In this document: positions 7,427 to 16,019 of the stretch, piece by piece
Layout: each line of letters begins with the position of its first letter
Numbering within the stretch: the stretch's first letter is position 1
Origin: Acidobacteriota bacterium
Lineage (GTDB): Bacteria; Acidobacteriota; Terriglobia; Acidiferrales; UBA7541
Direction: 5' to 3'
NCBI GenBank assembly: GCA_003224135.1
Contig: QHYO01000704.1
Location: 1 to 18,374, forward strand
DNA length: 18,374 nt
Notes under the pieces: generated by a model
Databases searched by the model: none
Told to the model about the DNA's origin: nothing
The model's input: the letters and a program-made list of their open reading frames with translations, nothing else
Made by a program: the position numbers and the translations under genes

Positions 7427-8149
7427 CTAGGCTGAAACCGGCAACGCCTGCTCGAATACTTCGAGCCTCTCGAAAAGCTCGTCGCGCTGCACGGTTCGAA
7501 CGGTCAAGCCAAAAACTTCGCCCAGGTGCTTCGCCAATAGAGGCTTCGACTCACTCAGTGAAACATTTCGCGCCAATAACTTTTCGAGCGATGTCGCTTT
7601 GCGCTCCGCGATCCCGCACGGCACTATCAGTTCGAAATAACGCAAATCCGTCGCGACGTTGTATGCAAAACCGTGTGACGTCACCCAGCGACTGATATGT
7701 ACGCCGATCGCCGCCAATTTCTCCTCCACACCAGTTTCGCCTACCCAGATTCCCGTCTTTCCCGCTTCTCTCCTCGCGTCAATCCCCAGCTCCGCGGTCG
7801 CACGAATCATGGCGTCTTCAAGCGACCGCACATACCACACCACATCCCGACGGATCGCGCCGAGATTCAAAATCGGGTAGCCAACAATCTGTCCCGGGCC
7901 GTGATAGGTAATGTCTCCGCCGCGTGTCGTCTCAAAATATTCCACGCCTTTTTGCCGCAAAACACTTTCGCTCGCCAGCAGATTCCTGCGCTTCCCGCTC
8001 CGCCCCAAGGTAATCACATGCGGATGCTCGCAAAACAGCAGCACATCCTCGATCGCGCCGGCCTTCCGGGCCGCAACCACCCGCTTCTGCAGTTCCCACG
8101 CTTCGGCGTAACCAATGAGCCCCAGATCGATCTGTAGACAACCGCTCAC
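7427..8149 (-). CDS. lipB: Octanoyl-[acyl-carrier-protein]:protein octanoyltransferase (lipoyl synthesis)
   Basis: LipB moves octanoate from acyl carrier protein to the lipoyl-domain lysine, the first step of lipoate assembly on E2. With the GTG start at 8149 it has 240 residues. AGGAG at 8160-8156 sits 6 bases before this GTG; a TTG two codons earlier is flush against the site and is unlikely. Signature motifs are complete: 'TTRGGDITYHGPGQIVGYP' (about 75-92), 'EEKLAAIGVHISRWVTSHG' with the catalytic Lys144, and 'LIVPCGI' with the catalytic Cys178. It lies between lpd and E1 alpha with gaps of 49 and 46 bases, so it is made together with the complex it modifies. lipA, which inserts the sulfurs, is not in this window. 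Confidence 0.95.
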   Translation of the reverse strand: MSGCLQIDLGLIGYAEAWELQKRVVAARKAGAIEDVLLFCEHPHVITLGRSGKRRNLLASESVLRQKGVEYFETTRGGDITYHGPGQIVGYPILNLGAIRRDVVWYVRSLEDAMIRATAELGIDARREAGKTGIWVGETGVEEKLAAIGVHISRWVTSHGFAYNVATDLRYFELIVPCGIAERKATSLEKLLARNVSLSESKPLLAKHLGEVFGLTVRTVQRDELFERLEVFEQALPVSA

Positions 8150-8155
8150 ACTCAA

Positions 8156-8160
8156 CTCCT
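8156..8160 (-). promoter_or_regulatory. Ribosome-binding site that fixes the lipB start
   Basis: On the minus strand AGGAG (8160-8156) is directly followed by TTGAGTGTG. Spacing is zero to TTG but six bases to the GTG at 8149, so GTG is the better start. Confidence 0.7.
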
Positions 8161-8198
8161 ATTCTTCTTCACTGCTCGCAGGTCACCGGTCGCTTCTT

Positions 8199-9596
8199 TT
8201 ACACATTGATTTGCAATCCGCGCACTGACGCAAACGCGTCGCCCATCGCTTCCCAAACTGTTGGATGCGCGTGCACCATATTCATCAAATCGTCGATGGT
8301 GCCTTCGAGGTTCAACACCGCCGCTGCTTCCGCCAGAATTTCTGTCGCCAGCGGCCCGATGATGTGAATGCCCAAGACTTCGCCGTACTTCTCCTCGCTT
8401 ACAACCTTGATGAACCCGCCGTGATTCCCCAGAATCGTGGCCTTGCTGTTCCCCACGAAAGGGAACTTGCCCACCTTGACTTGGTAGCCCGCCTCCTTCG
8501 CCTGCTTTTCCGTCAAGCCGATGGAACCAATCTGCGGCTCGCAGTATGTCGCATTCGGAATGCGATCTTTCCGAATCTGCTGCGTGGGCTTGCCTGCAAT
8601 GTGGGTTACCGCGATGATGCCTTCCATCATGGCCGCGTGCGCCAGCTGTGGCATGCCCGCTACGATGTCGCCAATGGCGTACAAACCTTTTTCTGCCGTT
8701 TCCATATTCTCGCCGACGTGAACAAATCCGCGCTCCAGCTTCGCTTTCGACTTTTCCAAGCCGCAATTCTCCGTCATCGGCATGCGTCCCACGGCCAGCA
8801 AAAGCTTTTCCGCCTGCAGCGTCTGCTTTTTCCCATCCTTGTCTGTAAATGTGACGGTCACGCCTTTCGCATCTTTCTTCACGCTCTCCACTTTGCAGCT
8901 CGTCTGTATCTGAATGTTTTTCTTGCGGAAGGACTTATCGAGTTCCGCTGAAATTTCCTCGTCTTCCACCGGCACCACGCGCGGCAGGGCCTCCAGGATC
9001 GTCACCTGCGTGCCAAATGAGTTGTAAATGGACGCAAACTCCACGCCCACGGCACCCGCTCCCACAACAATCAGCGTCTTTGGAATTGCCGGTAATTCGA
9101 GTATCGAGCGGTTTGTCAAAATCGCTTTGTGGTCCGGATCGATTCCCGGCAAAGACCGGGCCTCACTCCCACTGACCATCAAAATGTTTGACGCTTCGAT
9201 GGTCGTTTTCTTTCCGTCTTTCTCCACACTGATTTTGCCCGGGCCCTCGTACCGGCCCCTGCCCTGCACAAACTCCACCTTGTTCTTCTTAAACAGGAAT
9301 TCAATGCCTTTGGCGTGCTTGTTCACAATCTTGGTTTTGCGGGCCATTACGTTCGCCCAATTCACCTTCAGTCCGCTGACTTCAAAGCCAAGCTCGGCGC
9401 CATTTTTGAAGTGGTCGTAAACATCGGCGTGGTGCAGCAAAGTTTTCGTGGGGATACAGCCAACATGCAGGCAGGTGCCACCAAGAAACGGATCTTTCTC
9501 TACTACCACCGTCTTGAGCCCAAGTTCGCCAGCGCGAATCGCGGCCACATATCCACCCGGTCCGCTACCGATAATCGCTACGTCGTACTTTGCCAC
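8199..9596 (-). CDS. lpd: Dihydrolipoyl dehydrogenase (E3)
   Basis: E3 is a 465-residue homodimeric FAD flavoprotein that reoxidises dihydrolipoyl groups with NAD+. The FAD-binding 'IIGSGPGGY' is at 8-16, the redox disulfide 'GGTCLHVGCIPTK' has Cys42 and Cys47, the NAD-binding 'VVGAGAVGVEFAS' is near 178-189, the second FAD segment 'GLYAIGDIV' follows, and the active-site 'HAHPTVWEA' has His444 and Glu449. The usual ATGS motif reads 'VSGSEARSLPG', a minor change. The start codon is GTG, with GGGGAGGG just upstream. It is the first gene of the operon lpd-lipB-E1alpha-E1beta-E2. The same E3 could also serve other lipoyl enzymes such as the 2-oxoglutarate dehydrogenase or glycine cleavage complex. 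Confidence 0.95.
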   Translation of the reverse strand: MAKYDVAIIGSGPGGYVAAIRAGELGLKTVVVEKDPFLGGTCLHVGCIPTKTLLHHADVYDHFKNGAELGFEVSGLKVNWANVMARKTKIVNKHAKGIEFLFKKNKVEFVQGRGRYEGPGKISVEKDGKKTTIEASNILMVSGSEARSLPGIDPDHKAILTNRSILELPAIPKTLIVVGAGAVGVEFASIYNSFGTQVTILEALPRVVPVEDEEISAELDKSFRKKNIQIQTSCKVESVKKDAKGVTVTFTDKDGKKQTLQAEKLLLAVGRMPMTENCGLEKSKAKLERGFVHVGENMETAEKGLYAIGDIVAGMPQLAHAAMMEGIIAVTHIAGKPTQQIRKDRIPNATYCEPQIGSIGLTEKQAKEAGYQVKVGKFPFVGNSKATILGNHGGFIKVVSEEKYGEVLGIHIIGPLATEILAEAAAVLNLEGTIDDLMNMVHAHPTVWEAMGDAFASVRGLQINV

Positions 9597-9820
9597 GCAC
9601 CCTCCCCTTCGACGTTAGTTGTTTGCCGCGCGAGCCAGCATCTGCAGCCGGATTTTGGCGGGCTGCGGTCCCCGATATCGACCATTTTCCGGTCGCGTTC
9701 ACATTGTTACGGCGAATCATTCTTCGCGAGGGCCCGCGCGAAGGCTTTTCGTGACGGGATTACCGGCCAGCGTGGCATCCCCGTGCACGGAGCGGCGCGC
9801 CACGACCCGACAAACCAGAA
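9597..9820 (-). other. Leader region of the lpd operon
   Basis: This region of about 220 bases lies between the lpd start and the candidate promoter, with no convincing gene on either strand. It contains a 7-bp hairpin, CTTCGCG/CGCGAAG (9722-9743), around a GGGCCC-containing loop, and a perfect 10-bp palindrome CCGTGCACGG (9781-9790) shortly after the expected transcription start. These could be regulatory RNA or operator elements. No known riboswitch was recognised. Confidence 0.4.
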
Positions 9821-9849
9821 ATTTTAGCAGTGGCTGCCTCGCGCCGCAA
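9821..9849 (-). promoter_or_regulatory. Candidate promoter of the lpd-lipB-E1alpha-E1beta-E2 operon
   Basis: On the minus strand TTGCGG (9849-9844) and TAAAAT (9826-9821) are separated by 17 bases, a good sigma70-type arrangement. Transcription would start near 9814, giving a leader of about 215 bases before the lpd GTG. Confidence 0.5.
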
Positions 9850-10037
9850 CCTGACCTCCAGGCGCCCGCTCCCGCGCACTCCCAAGGCCCGCCCTCGGTA
9901 CTGAGGTACTGGCGGAGGGTACCGCCCTAAATGAACCCTGTGGCCTAGTGACCCCGGCACGCGTTCGTCGCAAACTGTGCTTGTCAACGGTGGCTTGCAC
10001 AAGCAACAGGCGCTAGTCGCTAGAGTGGAGACTATTC
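9850..10037. other. Non-coding stretch with overlapping inverted and direct repeats
   Basis: No gene is recognised here. Around 9891-9929 two alternative stems compete: CCGCC...GGCGG (with inner CCTC/GAGG and the direct repeat GGTACT-GA-GGTACT) or GGCGG...CCGCC around AGGGTA. Further right are GCTTG-CA-CAAGC (9994-10005) and the direct repeat CGCTAG-T-CGCTAG (10011-10023). The function is unknown. Confidence 0.35.
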
Positions 10038-10148
10038 GTGGTCGTAGCCAGTCTCGTCCTCTGTTTGATCCTGATTCTCTCGAGCGCTGCGGGTTCTGAC
10101 TCCCCGCAGGAAGCGCTCTTAAAGCGCTCCGGACGCTCAAGTTCCTAG
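10038..10148 (+). CDS. Possible 36-residue secreted or membrane peptide (small ORF)
   Basis: This short frame starts with GTG at 10038, preceded by GGAG (10027-10030) at 7 bases spacing, and ends with TAG at 10146-10148. The N-terminal half is a hydrophobic segment, 'VVASLVLCLILILSSAAG', resembling a signal peptide or single membrane anchor. It is followed by a short polar, basic tail (SDSPQEALLKRSGRSSS). A plus-strand terminator lies 40 bases downstream, which supports a real transcript in this orientation. No promoter was clearly recognised. It could be a genuine small membrane protein, the decayed start of a longer exported protein, or a chance frame within a non-coding RNA. An AGCGCT-CTTAA-AGCGCT hairpin sits inside it (10112-10128). 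Confidence 0.35.
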   Translation: MVVASLVLCLILILSSAAGSDSPQEALLKRSGRSSS

Positions 10149-10188
10149 GCATCGATCTTCAGGCTGTTTCCCTCCGACCCCCACGCCC

Positions 10189-10223
10189 GAGCCGCCGGAA
10201 CCCCCACCGGCGGCTCACTTTTT
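10189..10223 (+). terminator. Rho-independent terminator, plus strand
   Basis: A perfect 10-bp stem, GAGCCGCCGG (10189-10198) with CCGGCGGCTC (10207-10216), has an 8-base loop and is followed by ACTTTTT. The T tract is on the plus side, so it terminates plus-strand transcription, presumably of the small ORF region. On the minus strand it lies 15 bases past the M1 peptidase stop and may give partial termination or 3' end protection. Confidence 0.65.
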
Positions 10224-10231
10224 CGCCGGCA

Positions 10232-13042
10232 TTATCGTTCGAGAACATCCTTGTAGACGTTGAGAGCAACCTTTTTGGGCTGCTGATCCATGTTAAAAAT
10301 CGCGGTTCGCGTGGCATTTCCGACGACCGCCAGCTGGCCGATTCGCACCATACCTTTTCCAAAATCGGCGAAAATCGGGAGGAACATCGCGAATTGATCG
10401 TCCACCTCACTTTGCGTGAGTTCGACACGCACTTTGACATTGCCTCCGTTACCCGGCTGCACGTCATATTTGAAGTGATAGCGCGGTATCTGCGTGCCAT
10501 ACACCCATTCGTCGAAGAACCAGTCAAGCCGCCCGTTCCGCTGAAGGTCCATCTGTTTGCTCATATGTTTCTCGGCTATGGCCTTGAAGGACTCGGTGGA
10601 AGCCGCCGAGTTGCGGTGACTCTCCATAAAGTCGTGCATCATGTCGATGAACGCCTGGTCTCGATTGCCGGCGCCTTGATCGGAGTACATCAGTGACCGC
10701 AGCATCTGCAGCACATAGGCGCCCTTGGAATAAGTGACGCCTTGATACGCCCGTTCCGTGCGCGGCGATTCCAGGCGGAGTCCCATCCATAGCGGGCCGG
10801 CGTCGTTCGGTGAAACGCCGAAATTGTTTTTCTCGAGGATTCGCAGGCGCTGGCGTTCCCAGTAATCGATGTAGTCTTTCTGCCACTTCGGCCCCACGGC
10901 ATGTTCGAGAAACAATCCGGCGGCAAAATCCGCAAAACCTTCCGAGAGCCACTGATCGTGATAGGACGCCCACGCGACGCTGTGGCCGAACCACTGGTGC
11001 GCAACCTCATGCGGCGTCACTTCCTGGACGAAGCCGCTAAACTTGGCGTCAATGCGGCCAAACAGCATCCAGCGCTGGGTCGCGTCGATGTACGCGGAAA
11101 TCGGCAAGTACACCAGACTGGGCCAGGATTGGCCGAAGCTAAAATTCGGCTGCTCGGTGATCTCCACGTTCTCGTACGGAGCCCTGCCGAAATAAAACGT
11201 GCACAACTGCATCTGCGCGCGAGTCTGATCGAGCGCGTACTTCGTCATGGCCCCGGGAGCCATGGAACCCAAAAATGCGCTGTTTTGATATGGCCTCAGG
11301 CTGTCAGGCAGGTCCGTCAGATAATATCCAGAGATGCTGTAATGAGTGATTGGGTCGGGAAAATCTACCTTCTTGTATTGACCGTAGTTAAAGCCTGCCA
11401 CGGCGACGGGTACGGGGGTCACCCAATGCGACACCGCAAAACCAGCTTCGGTGGATTCTCCTTCGAGCTTGCCGACGCTGATCACCACGTTTGAGTGTGG
11501 CACCTTGAACGTAAGATCGTAGAGCGCCTTCTCGCCGAAGCCGTTCAGGTTCGGATACCAGGATTGGCGTGCCCCCACGTAGTAACTTCCGTTGCCCGCG
11601 TCGGATAGAACCTTGTCGCCGACGTACTCGACGGCTATCGAATGTTCCTCCTCCATCGCCGGGGCTTCGTCGAGCACGGCGTAGAACGAGCCGTCTTCTT
11701 TTTTGTTTTCCTGAATAAAGTGCAGGTCCTGTCCGTTCTGATCGGAGACCCGTGTGACCCGCAGAGTGGGGAGCAGTGCGAACTTCAACACGCGTTCGCC
11801 GGGAACGAGCGGCTCAAAGGTGATTATCGCGCGGCTGAACAGGTGATTGTTCTTCGCGATTACTGTTTCGATGTTGTAGTGATGCGTGGCGAACAGCCTC
11901 TTGTCTTCGCTCGAGCTCGCCGTGTGGGCCTTCCACTCCGAGATCAAGTGCTCGGAATACCAGACGCCGTCGTCCATTCCTCCGCCATTGCTATTGATGA
12001 GCGCCACTTCCTCGGGAGAATCCATTTGCGGAATCGCGCCCACGCGCGTGCGCACTAAGAAACGTAAGTCTTTGTGGAGCGTGCCAACCATATAGGCGTT
12101 AAAGAACGGAGGATGTTTTGGATTGTAAACAGCGGCGAGCACATCGGCATCTACGTTGTCGATTGTCTCTTCCTCAAACATTGCCTGCGTGAAACCTTCC
12201 GGAACTTCGTGACGGTGGCGAACTTTGTTTTTCCAATGCTGAAAGGCCGTGACGGCTTCAGATGGCGTGTCCGTTCTGCTCCCCAATGCCGCGGAGAATT
12301 GCGGGTACACGCCGGCGGTGAAGCGAAAGACCACTTCAGTGAAGTCTTCCTCGGCGGTCGGGTTGCCGCTGCGCCGGACCATCTCCTGCGTGTCGATGTG
12401 CCTAAAAGGCTTAAGCGTAAAGTGTCCCTGCCCGATGAAAATGGCGCCGGTTTCCGTATTGTTGACCAGGCCCAGAAGGGTGATCGTTCCGGACTTCAAT
12501 TCGAACGTGCCGGCGTCCATAGCCAGCGTGAACTTTTCGCAGCGATACGTATTGCCCAGGCCCACGTCGCGGAGCTGGCGATAGACGGCGTCGGAATTCG
12601 CGAACGCCATGCTTTTTTCGCTTACCTTGATGCTGGTCTGCTGCGCGGCGATCGCCAGGCTAAGCTGAAGGTCGGCTGTGCCGTGCAAGTCGACCGCGGC
12701 CACGATTTCGTCAAAGCCCTCCTTCCTGACGCGCACTGAATATTTTCCTGGACTTAGATTGGGCGCGGCGAACTTGCCCGATTCATCTGACGTGAGCACG
12801 ATAGGTTGGGACACGTCGCCGCCGCTGATTTCGATTCGCGCATTCACAACTACCGCGCCCGTGGGGTCTTTGACCGTGCCGGAAATTGTGTCGGCGCGCA
12901 GGCAAGTCGCGAATGCCAGGCAGAGCAGGACGAAGATTGATGCACGGAGAAAAGGAGAGCGACTGAAGTGCAGGAGCGTTCTCGCGGCAAGCAACAAGCT
13001 GGGTTCGGGATTCCTGCGATTGGTTTTATCAGGTCGGAGCAT
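10232..13042 (-). CDS. Exported M1-family zinc aminopeptidase with N-terminal carboxypeptidase regulatory-like domain
   Basis: This 936-residue exported metallopeptidase starts at ATG 13042, chosen because AGGAG precedes it by 5 bases; the frame is open a little further to a TTG at 13081. A long basic n-region leads to a hydrophobic segment (about 33-46) and a likely cleavage after 'CLRA'. Residues about 50-130 ('ISGTVKDPTGAVV...NLSPGKYSVRVRKEGF') form a carboxypeptidase regulatory-like beta-sandwich, common in Acidobacteriota and Bacteroidota exported proteins. A long middle region of mixed beta character has no motif I recognise. The catalytic part has HEVAH (678-682) with Glu701 completing HExxH-x18-E, and Tyr771 in 'TYSKGAYVLQMLR' as the probable catalytic Tyr. 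The GxMEN substrate motif of classical M1 enzymes is not seen; 'NFSFGQSWPSLVYL' is near that place. It probably degrades peptides outside the cytoplasm. Confidence 0.85.
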   Translation of the reverse strand: MLRPDKTNRRNPEPSLLLAARTLLHFSRSPFLRASIFVLLCLAFATCLRADTISGTVKDPTGAVVVNARIEISGGDVSQPIVLTSDESGKFAAPNLSPGKYSVRVRKEGFDEIVAAVDLHGTADLQLSLAIAAQQTSIKVSEKSMAFANSDAVYRQLRDVGLGNTYRCEKFTLAMDAGTFELKSGTITLLGLVNNTETGAIFIGQGHFTLKPFRHIDTQEMVRRSGNPTAEEDFTEVVFRFTAGVYPQFSAALGSRTDTPSEAVTAFQHWKNKVRHRHEVPEGFTQAMFEEETIDNVDADVLAAVYNPKHPPFFNAYMVGTLHKDLRFLVRTRVGAIPQMDSPEEVALINSNGGGMDDGVWYSEHLISEWKAHTASSSEDKRLFATHHYNIETVIAKNNHLFSRAIITFEPLVPGERVLKFALLPTLRVTRVSDQNGQDLHFIQENKKEDGSFYAVLDEAPAMEEEHSIAVEYVGDKVLSDAGNGSYYVGARQSWYPNLNGFGEKALYDLTFKVPHSNVVISVGKLEGESTEAGFAVSHWVTPVPVAVAGFNYGQYKKVDFPDPITHYSISGYYLTDLPDSLRPYQNSAFLGSMAPGAMTKYALDQTRAQMQLCTFYFGRAPYENVEITEQPNFSFGQSWPSLVYLPISAYIDATQRWMLFGRIDAKFSGFVQEVTPHEVAHQWFGHSVAWASYHDQWLSEGFADFAAGLFLEHAVGPKWQKDYIDYWERQRLRILEKNNFGVSPNDAGPLWMGLRLESPRTERAYQGVTYSKGAYVLQMLRSLMYSDQGAGNRDQAFIDMMHDFMESHRNSAASTESFKAIAEKHMSKQMDLQRNGRLDWFFDEWVYGTQIPRYHFKYDVQPGNGGNVKVRVELTQSEVDDQFAMFLPIFADFGKGMVRIGQLAVVGNATRTAIFNMDQQPKKVALNVYKDVLER

Positions 13043-13089
13043 GGGTTCTCCTGAAGATTGCCACGAGGCGCGTGATTTCAACTGCGAAC

Positions 13090-13144
13090 CCTGCCGGTCT
13101 GTCGTTGAAGGGCTCCCGAAAAAAAATCTCTATGACCCGGCAGG
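13090..13144 (-). repeat. Inverted repeat with T8 run in the peptidase leader
   Basis: CCTGCCGG (13090-13097) and CCGGCAGG (13137-13144) are perfect 8-base complements 39 bases apart, 48-102 bases upstream of the M1 peptidase ATG. The loop carries eight consecutive T on the minus strand (near 13119-13126). It may be a leader hairpin or an operator. The rest of the gap 13043-13313 shows no gene and no confident promoter. Confidence 0.35.
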
Positions 13145-13313
13145 AACAAGCATGGCTCAGCCTTGAACGTACGCGCATGATAACCAGTTTAATCGCGATG
13201 CGGTGCTCGTTTGCCAGTGGTTTTCTTTTCTTTAACGCGCTCCTTTCGCGACGCAGGCCTCGATCATGCCAACGAGTGGCTAAAGAACAAGTGAGACAGA
13301 CCTGGCTGGCGGG

Positions 13314-16010
13314 TTATTTTTGGCTCAATAGATACAATTCGGCGTGGCCGCCGGGACGTGCATAAACAACAGTAGAGAGGTCGCGCGTAATGTCGTACGC
13401 GTTGCCGCCGCTGACCAGCGGAAATGCGAACGGAAGCTTTAGCGCAACTTGCGGTTGACCGACAACGTTTCCCGCTTGCCAGTTCTGCCGGTAAATAGTG
13501 ACGTCATGGCGCGATGGAATGGCATACAAAAAAGATTTCCCGTCGCGCGCAAACAAAATGCTGAAGGTCACAACACCGGGTACCAGGGACGTGCACTTTT
13601 TATCGGCAATGGAGTACCCGTAGATTCCGGTTTTATTTCCCGCCGCCATCAGGCTCAGAAGATATTGGCCTCCTCCGGGTGAGGAGTCCCATGCGAAGCC
13701 ACAACCGTCAACCATTTTTTCCGGAGCCGACCCTTCCGCGCTCTCTTTCCAAATGGCGCCGCCGGCCACGCCTTTATCGAAGCTGTTGATGTAAACGGAT
13801 TTCTGGTCGTCGCTCCAGATTACCGCCTGAATCGTGCCGCCAGCCCAATTCAGAGCGTGAAGTCCGCTGCCGTCGGCGCCCACGACATACACTTTACTCG
13901 GCTTGCCCGCTTCCTCCACCGTGAAGTTCAGGTGAAAATTATCCTGTGCCCAGCTTCCAGTAGACAACGATGCCGCGGTGGAAAGTTTCGTTTTGTTGCT
14001 GCCGTCAATGTTGGCAACCCAAAGTTCCATGCGGTCGTTGGCCGGAATCGTGATGTACATCACTCGCTTGCCATCGCGGGAAATTGCCGGCTGTGTTGCG
14101 TTTTCCGAAGAAATGTCTGTGGAAGTTTTCGCAGCAACGTTGTAAAGCGTCAGGAATCCCGAAGACTTGCCGTTCACCAGATAAAGCCCTTTCCCCGCGG
14201 GATCGGGCATGGGCGCAAGATCCGGTCCAGTTCCAAACGTCACTTGCGACAGAGACTTGTCCTGCAAAGTAAATTTCCAAATATTTGTCAGGCCACTGAT
14301 GGTTCGGCTGAAATAAACGGACTTGCCGGGTTCGGCCCACGCTACGTTGGGAATTCCGGCAACTTCACCTAAATCCGTTTCGGATCTCCGCGAGAGGTCC
14401 ACAACGTGGACGCGAAAGTTTTCGATTGCGCTAACAGAGTCGGTCGCGAAAACGAGCAGATGGGTCCCCTCGGGAAATGGCAGAATACGAACAATCGGCA
14501 AGGAAGCAGGATCAAGGCTGAAGATCTGCTCCTCGCTCAGTCCCGATCGATTTGCGCGAAAAATCGCTCGCGTTCCGAGCTTTGTGTAATACAGGAATGC
14601 ACCATCCGGGGATGGCGCCAAACTGTAGCCCATCACAACCCGCCTCGGATTTCCGCCCAGCGTTGGCACAGACCACGTTTCGTCCTGGCCGAAGACTCTG
14701 CGGTAATAGACTTCGGTTCCGTCGGGCGAAAAACTGGAGACAATCTTGTCGGCTTCATCGTTGGTAAGTTGAAGGGGTTCGCCGCCCGAGGTCAGCATGA
14801 CAAAAACCTGCGAGACGCCTCCTACGGGTGAACTAAAGGCAACGGTGTGGCCATCGGGAGAAATCTTCGCCGAGCCCATCGGCTTGTCCCAATGGCTGAT
14901 TTGCGTAATTTTCGCCGGTTCGCTCGGTGCCTTCGAACCGACTCCAAAGTGATACGCAGCAAAAGCAAGCGCAACGATTCCTGCGCCGATCGCGGCTACC
15001 ATCCATTTCTTGTTTGCGGCTGATGCTGTTGGCCGAGCGCTGATCGCCGAACGCGAACCGCTCGCATGTTCCGGAGCCAGATCCGGTGCAGGCCGGCTTC
15101 CCGATGAAGATGCGGCAAGCCTGCCGGAGTCGGTGTCCCTCCGCAGCCGCTTCAGGTCCGTTTGCATGTCAGCGGCGGAGCGGTACCGCAAATCACGATC
15201 CTTTTCGAGCGCCTTATTGATTATGTCTTCGAGCTTTGCGGGAACATTCGGATTTAAGCGCACCGGAGTTAGGAATGGCCGGTTCATGATCGCATCGGAA
15301 ATCACGCCGGAAGTTTCACCATGAAACGGAAGGGCGCCAGTGGCCATTTCGTACAGCACCACGCCAAAGGAAAAAAGATCCGTGCGCGCGTCAAGCTCCT
15401 TGCCGCGCACTTGTTCCGGGGACATATACGCGACCGTTCCGAGCGTACTGCCGGGACTGGTAAGCTGGTCGGTGTCCACTTCCACCGTGGCCAAACTGTC
15501 TACGCGCGATCCGCTTTTCAGCGTGCTGACCTTGGCCAGGCCGAAATCGAGAATCTTCGCGTGGCCCCGTTCGGTCACAAAAATATTTGCAGGCTTGATA
15601 TCACGGTGCACGATGCCCTTCAAGTGAGCTGCATCGAGCGCTTCCGCGATTTCTATGCTCAGCGCCAGTAGCGTTTCCATTTCCAGTGGCCGTCCGGCGA
15701 TGCGATGCTTCAGCGTTGCGCCTTCCAGAAGTTCCATCGCAATGAACGCTTGCCCATCTTGCCCGCCGATGTCGTGAATGGTGCAAATATTGGGGTGATT
15801 CAATGCCGACGCGGCCTGCGCCTCTCTTTGGAAACGCGCCAGCGCCTGTGTGTCTTTCGCGACATTGTCTGGCAGGAATTTTAGTGCGACAAATCGATGC
15901 AGCCGGCTGTCCTCGGCCTTGTAAACAACACCCATGCCTCCGCCGCCGAGTTTCTCGAGAATGCGGTAGTGGGAAAAGGTCTGACCTACTAGAGAATCGA
16001 TGCCCGACAT
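13314..16010 (-). CDS. Transmembrane Ser/Thr protein kinase with extracytoplasmic TolB-like beta-propeller
   Basis: This is an 898-residue PknB-type (Hanks-type) kinase. The kinase domain (about 15-290) is complete: glycine loop '[14 protein letters not shown]' (21-34), Lys44 in VALKFL, 'HRDIKPANI' with catalytic Asp137, 'DFGLAK' with Asp155, and 'YMSPEQVRG' at the APE position. A low-complexity Ser/Ala/Arg linker (about 295-334) precedes one membrane helix (about 336-357). The remaining 540 residues are repeated WD40/PD40-like blades with '[12 protein letters not shown]', '[10 protein letters not shown]', '[12 protein letters not shown]' and '[10 protein letters not shown]', resembling TolB and probably outside the membrane as a sensor or ligand-binding propeller. 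No ribosome-binding site precedes ATG 16010. The promoter sits so close that the transcript should be leaderless. No substrate can be named. Confidence 0.92.
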   Translation of the reverse strand: MSGIDSLVGQTFSHYRILEKLGGGGMGVVYKAEDSRLHRFVALKFLPDNVAKDTQALARFQREAQAASALNHPNICTIHDIGGQDGQAFIAMELLEGATLKHRIAGRPLEMETLLALSIEIAEALDAAHLKGIVHRDIKPANIFVTERGHAKILDFGLAKVSTLKSGSRVDSLATVEVDTDQLTSPGSTLGTVAYMSPEQVRGKELDARTDLFSFGVVLYEMATGALPFHGETSGVISDAIMNRPFLTPVRLNPNVPAKLEDIINKALEKDRDLRYRSAADMQTDLKRLRRDTDSGRLAASSSGSRPAPDLAPEHASGSRSAISARPTASAANKKWMVAAIGAGIVALAFAAYHFGVGSKAPSEPAKITQISHWDKPMGSAKISPDGHTVAFSSPVGGVSQVFVMLTSGGEPLQLTNDEADKIVSSFSPDGTEVYYRRVFGQDETWSVPTLGGNPRRVVMGYSLAPSPDGAFLYYTKLGTRAIFRANRSGLSEEQIFSLDPASLPIVRILPFPEGTHLLVFATDSVSAIENFRVHVVDLSRRSETDLGEVAGIPNVAWAEPGKSVYFSRTISGLTNIWKFTLQDKSLSQVTFGTGPDLAPMPDPAGKGLYLVNGKSSGFLTLYNVAAKTSTDISSENATQPAISRDGKRVMYITIPANDRMELWVANIDGSNKTKLSTAASLSTGSWAQDNFHLNFTVEEAGKPSKVYVVGADGSGLHALNWAGGTIQAVIWSDDQKSVYINSFDKGVAGGAIWKESAEGSAPEKMVDGCGFAWDSSPGGGQYLLSLMAAGNKTGIYGYSIADKKCTSLVPGVVTFSILFARDGKSFLYAIPSRHDVTIYRQNWQAGNVVGQPQVALKLPFAFPLVSGGNAYDITRDLSTVVYARPGGHAELYLLSQK

Positions 16011-16019
16011 GCGGCGCTC

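Noticed and set aside
8150..8155. TTG as the lipB start
   Set aside because: It is directly against AGGAG with no spacing; the GTG at 8149 has proper spacing.
9619..9930. A 103-codon plus-strand frame upstream of lpd
   Set aside because: Arg/Pro/Ser-rich composition, no ribosome-binding site, and overlap with the operon's leader, promoter and hairpins argue against a gene.
10189..10216. Hairpin as the main terminator of the M1 peptidase on the minus strand
   Set aside because: The T tract follows the hairpin only on the plus strand. On the minus strand the downstream bases are G-rich, so at most it gives partial termination.
13043..13081. TTG start extending the M1 peptidase by 13 residues
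   Set aside because: ATG 13042 has a clear AGGAG five bases upstream, and the TTG has no comparable site.
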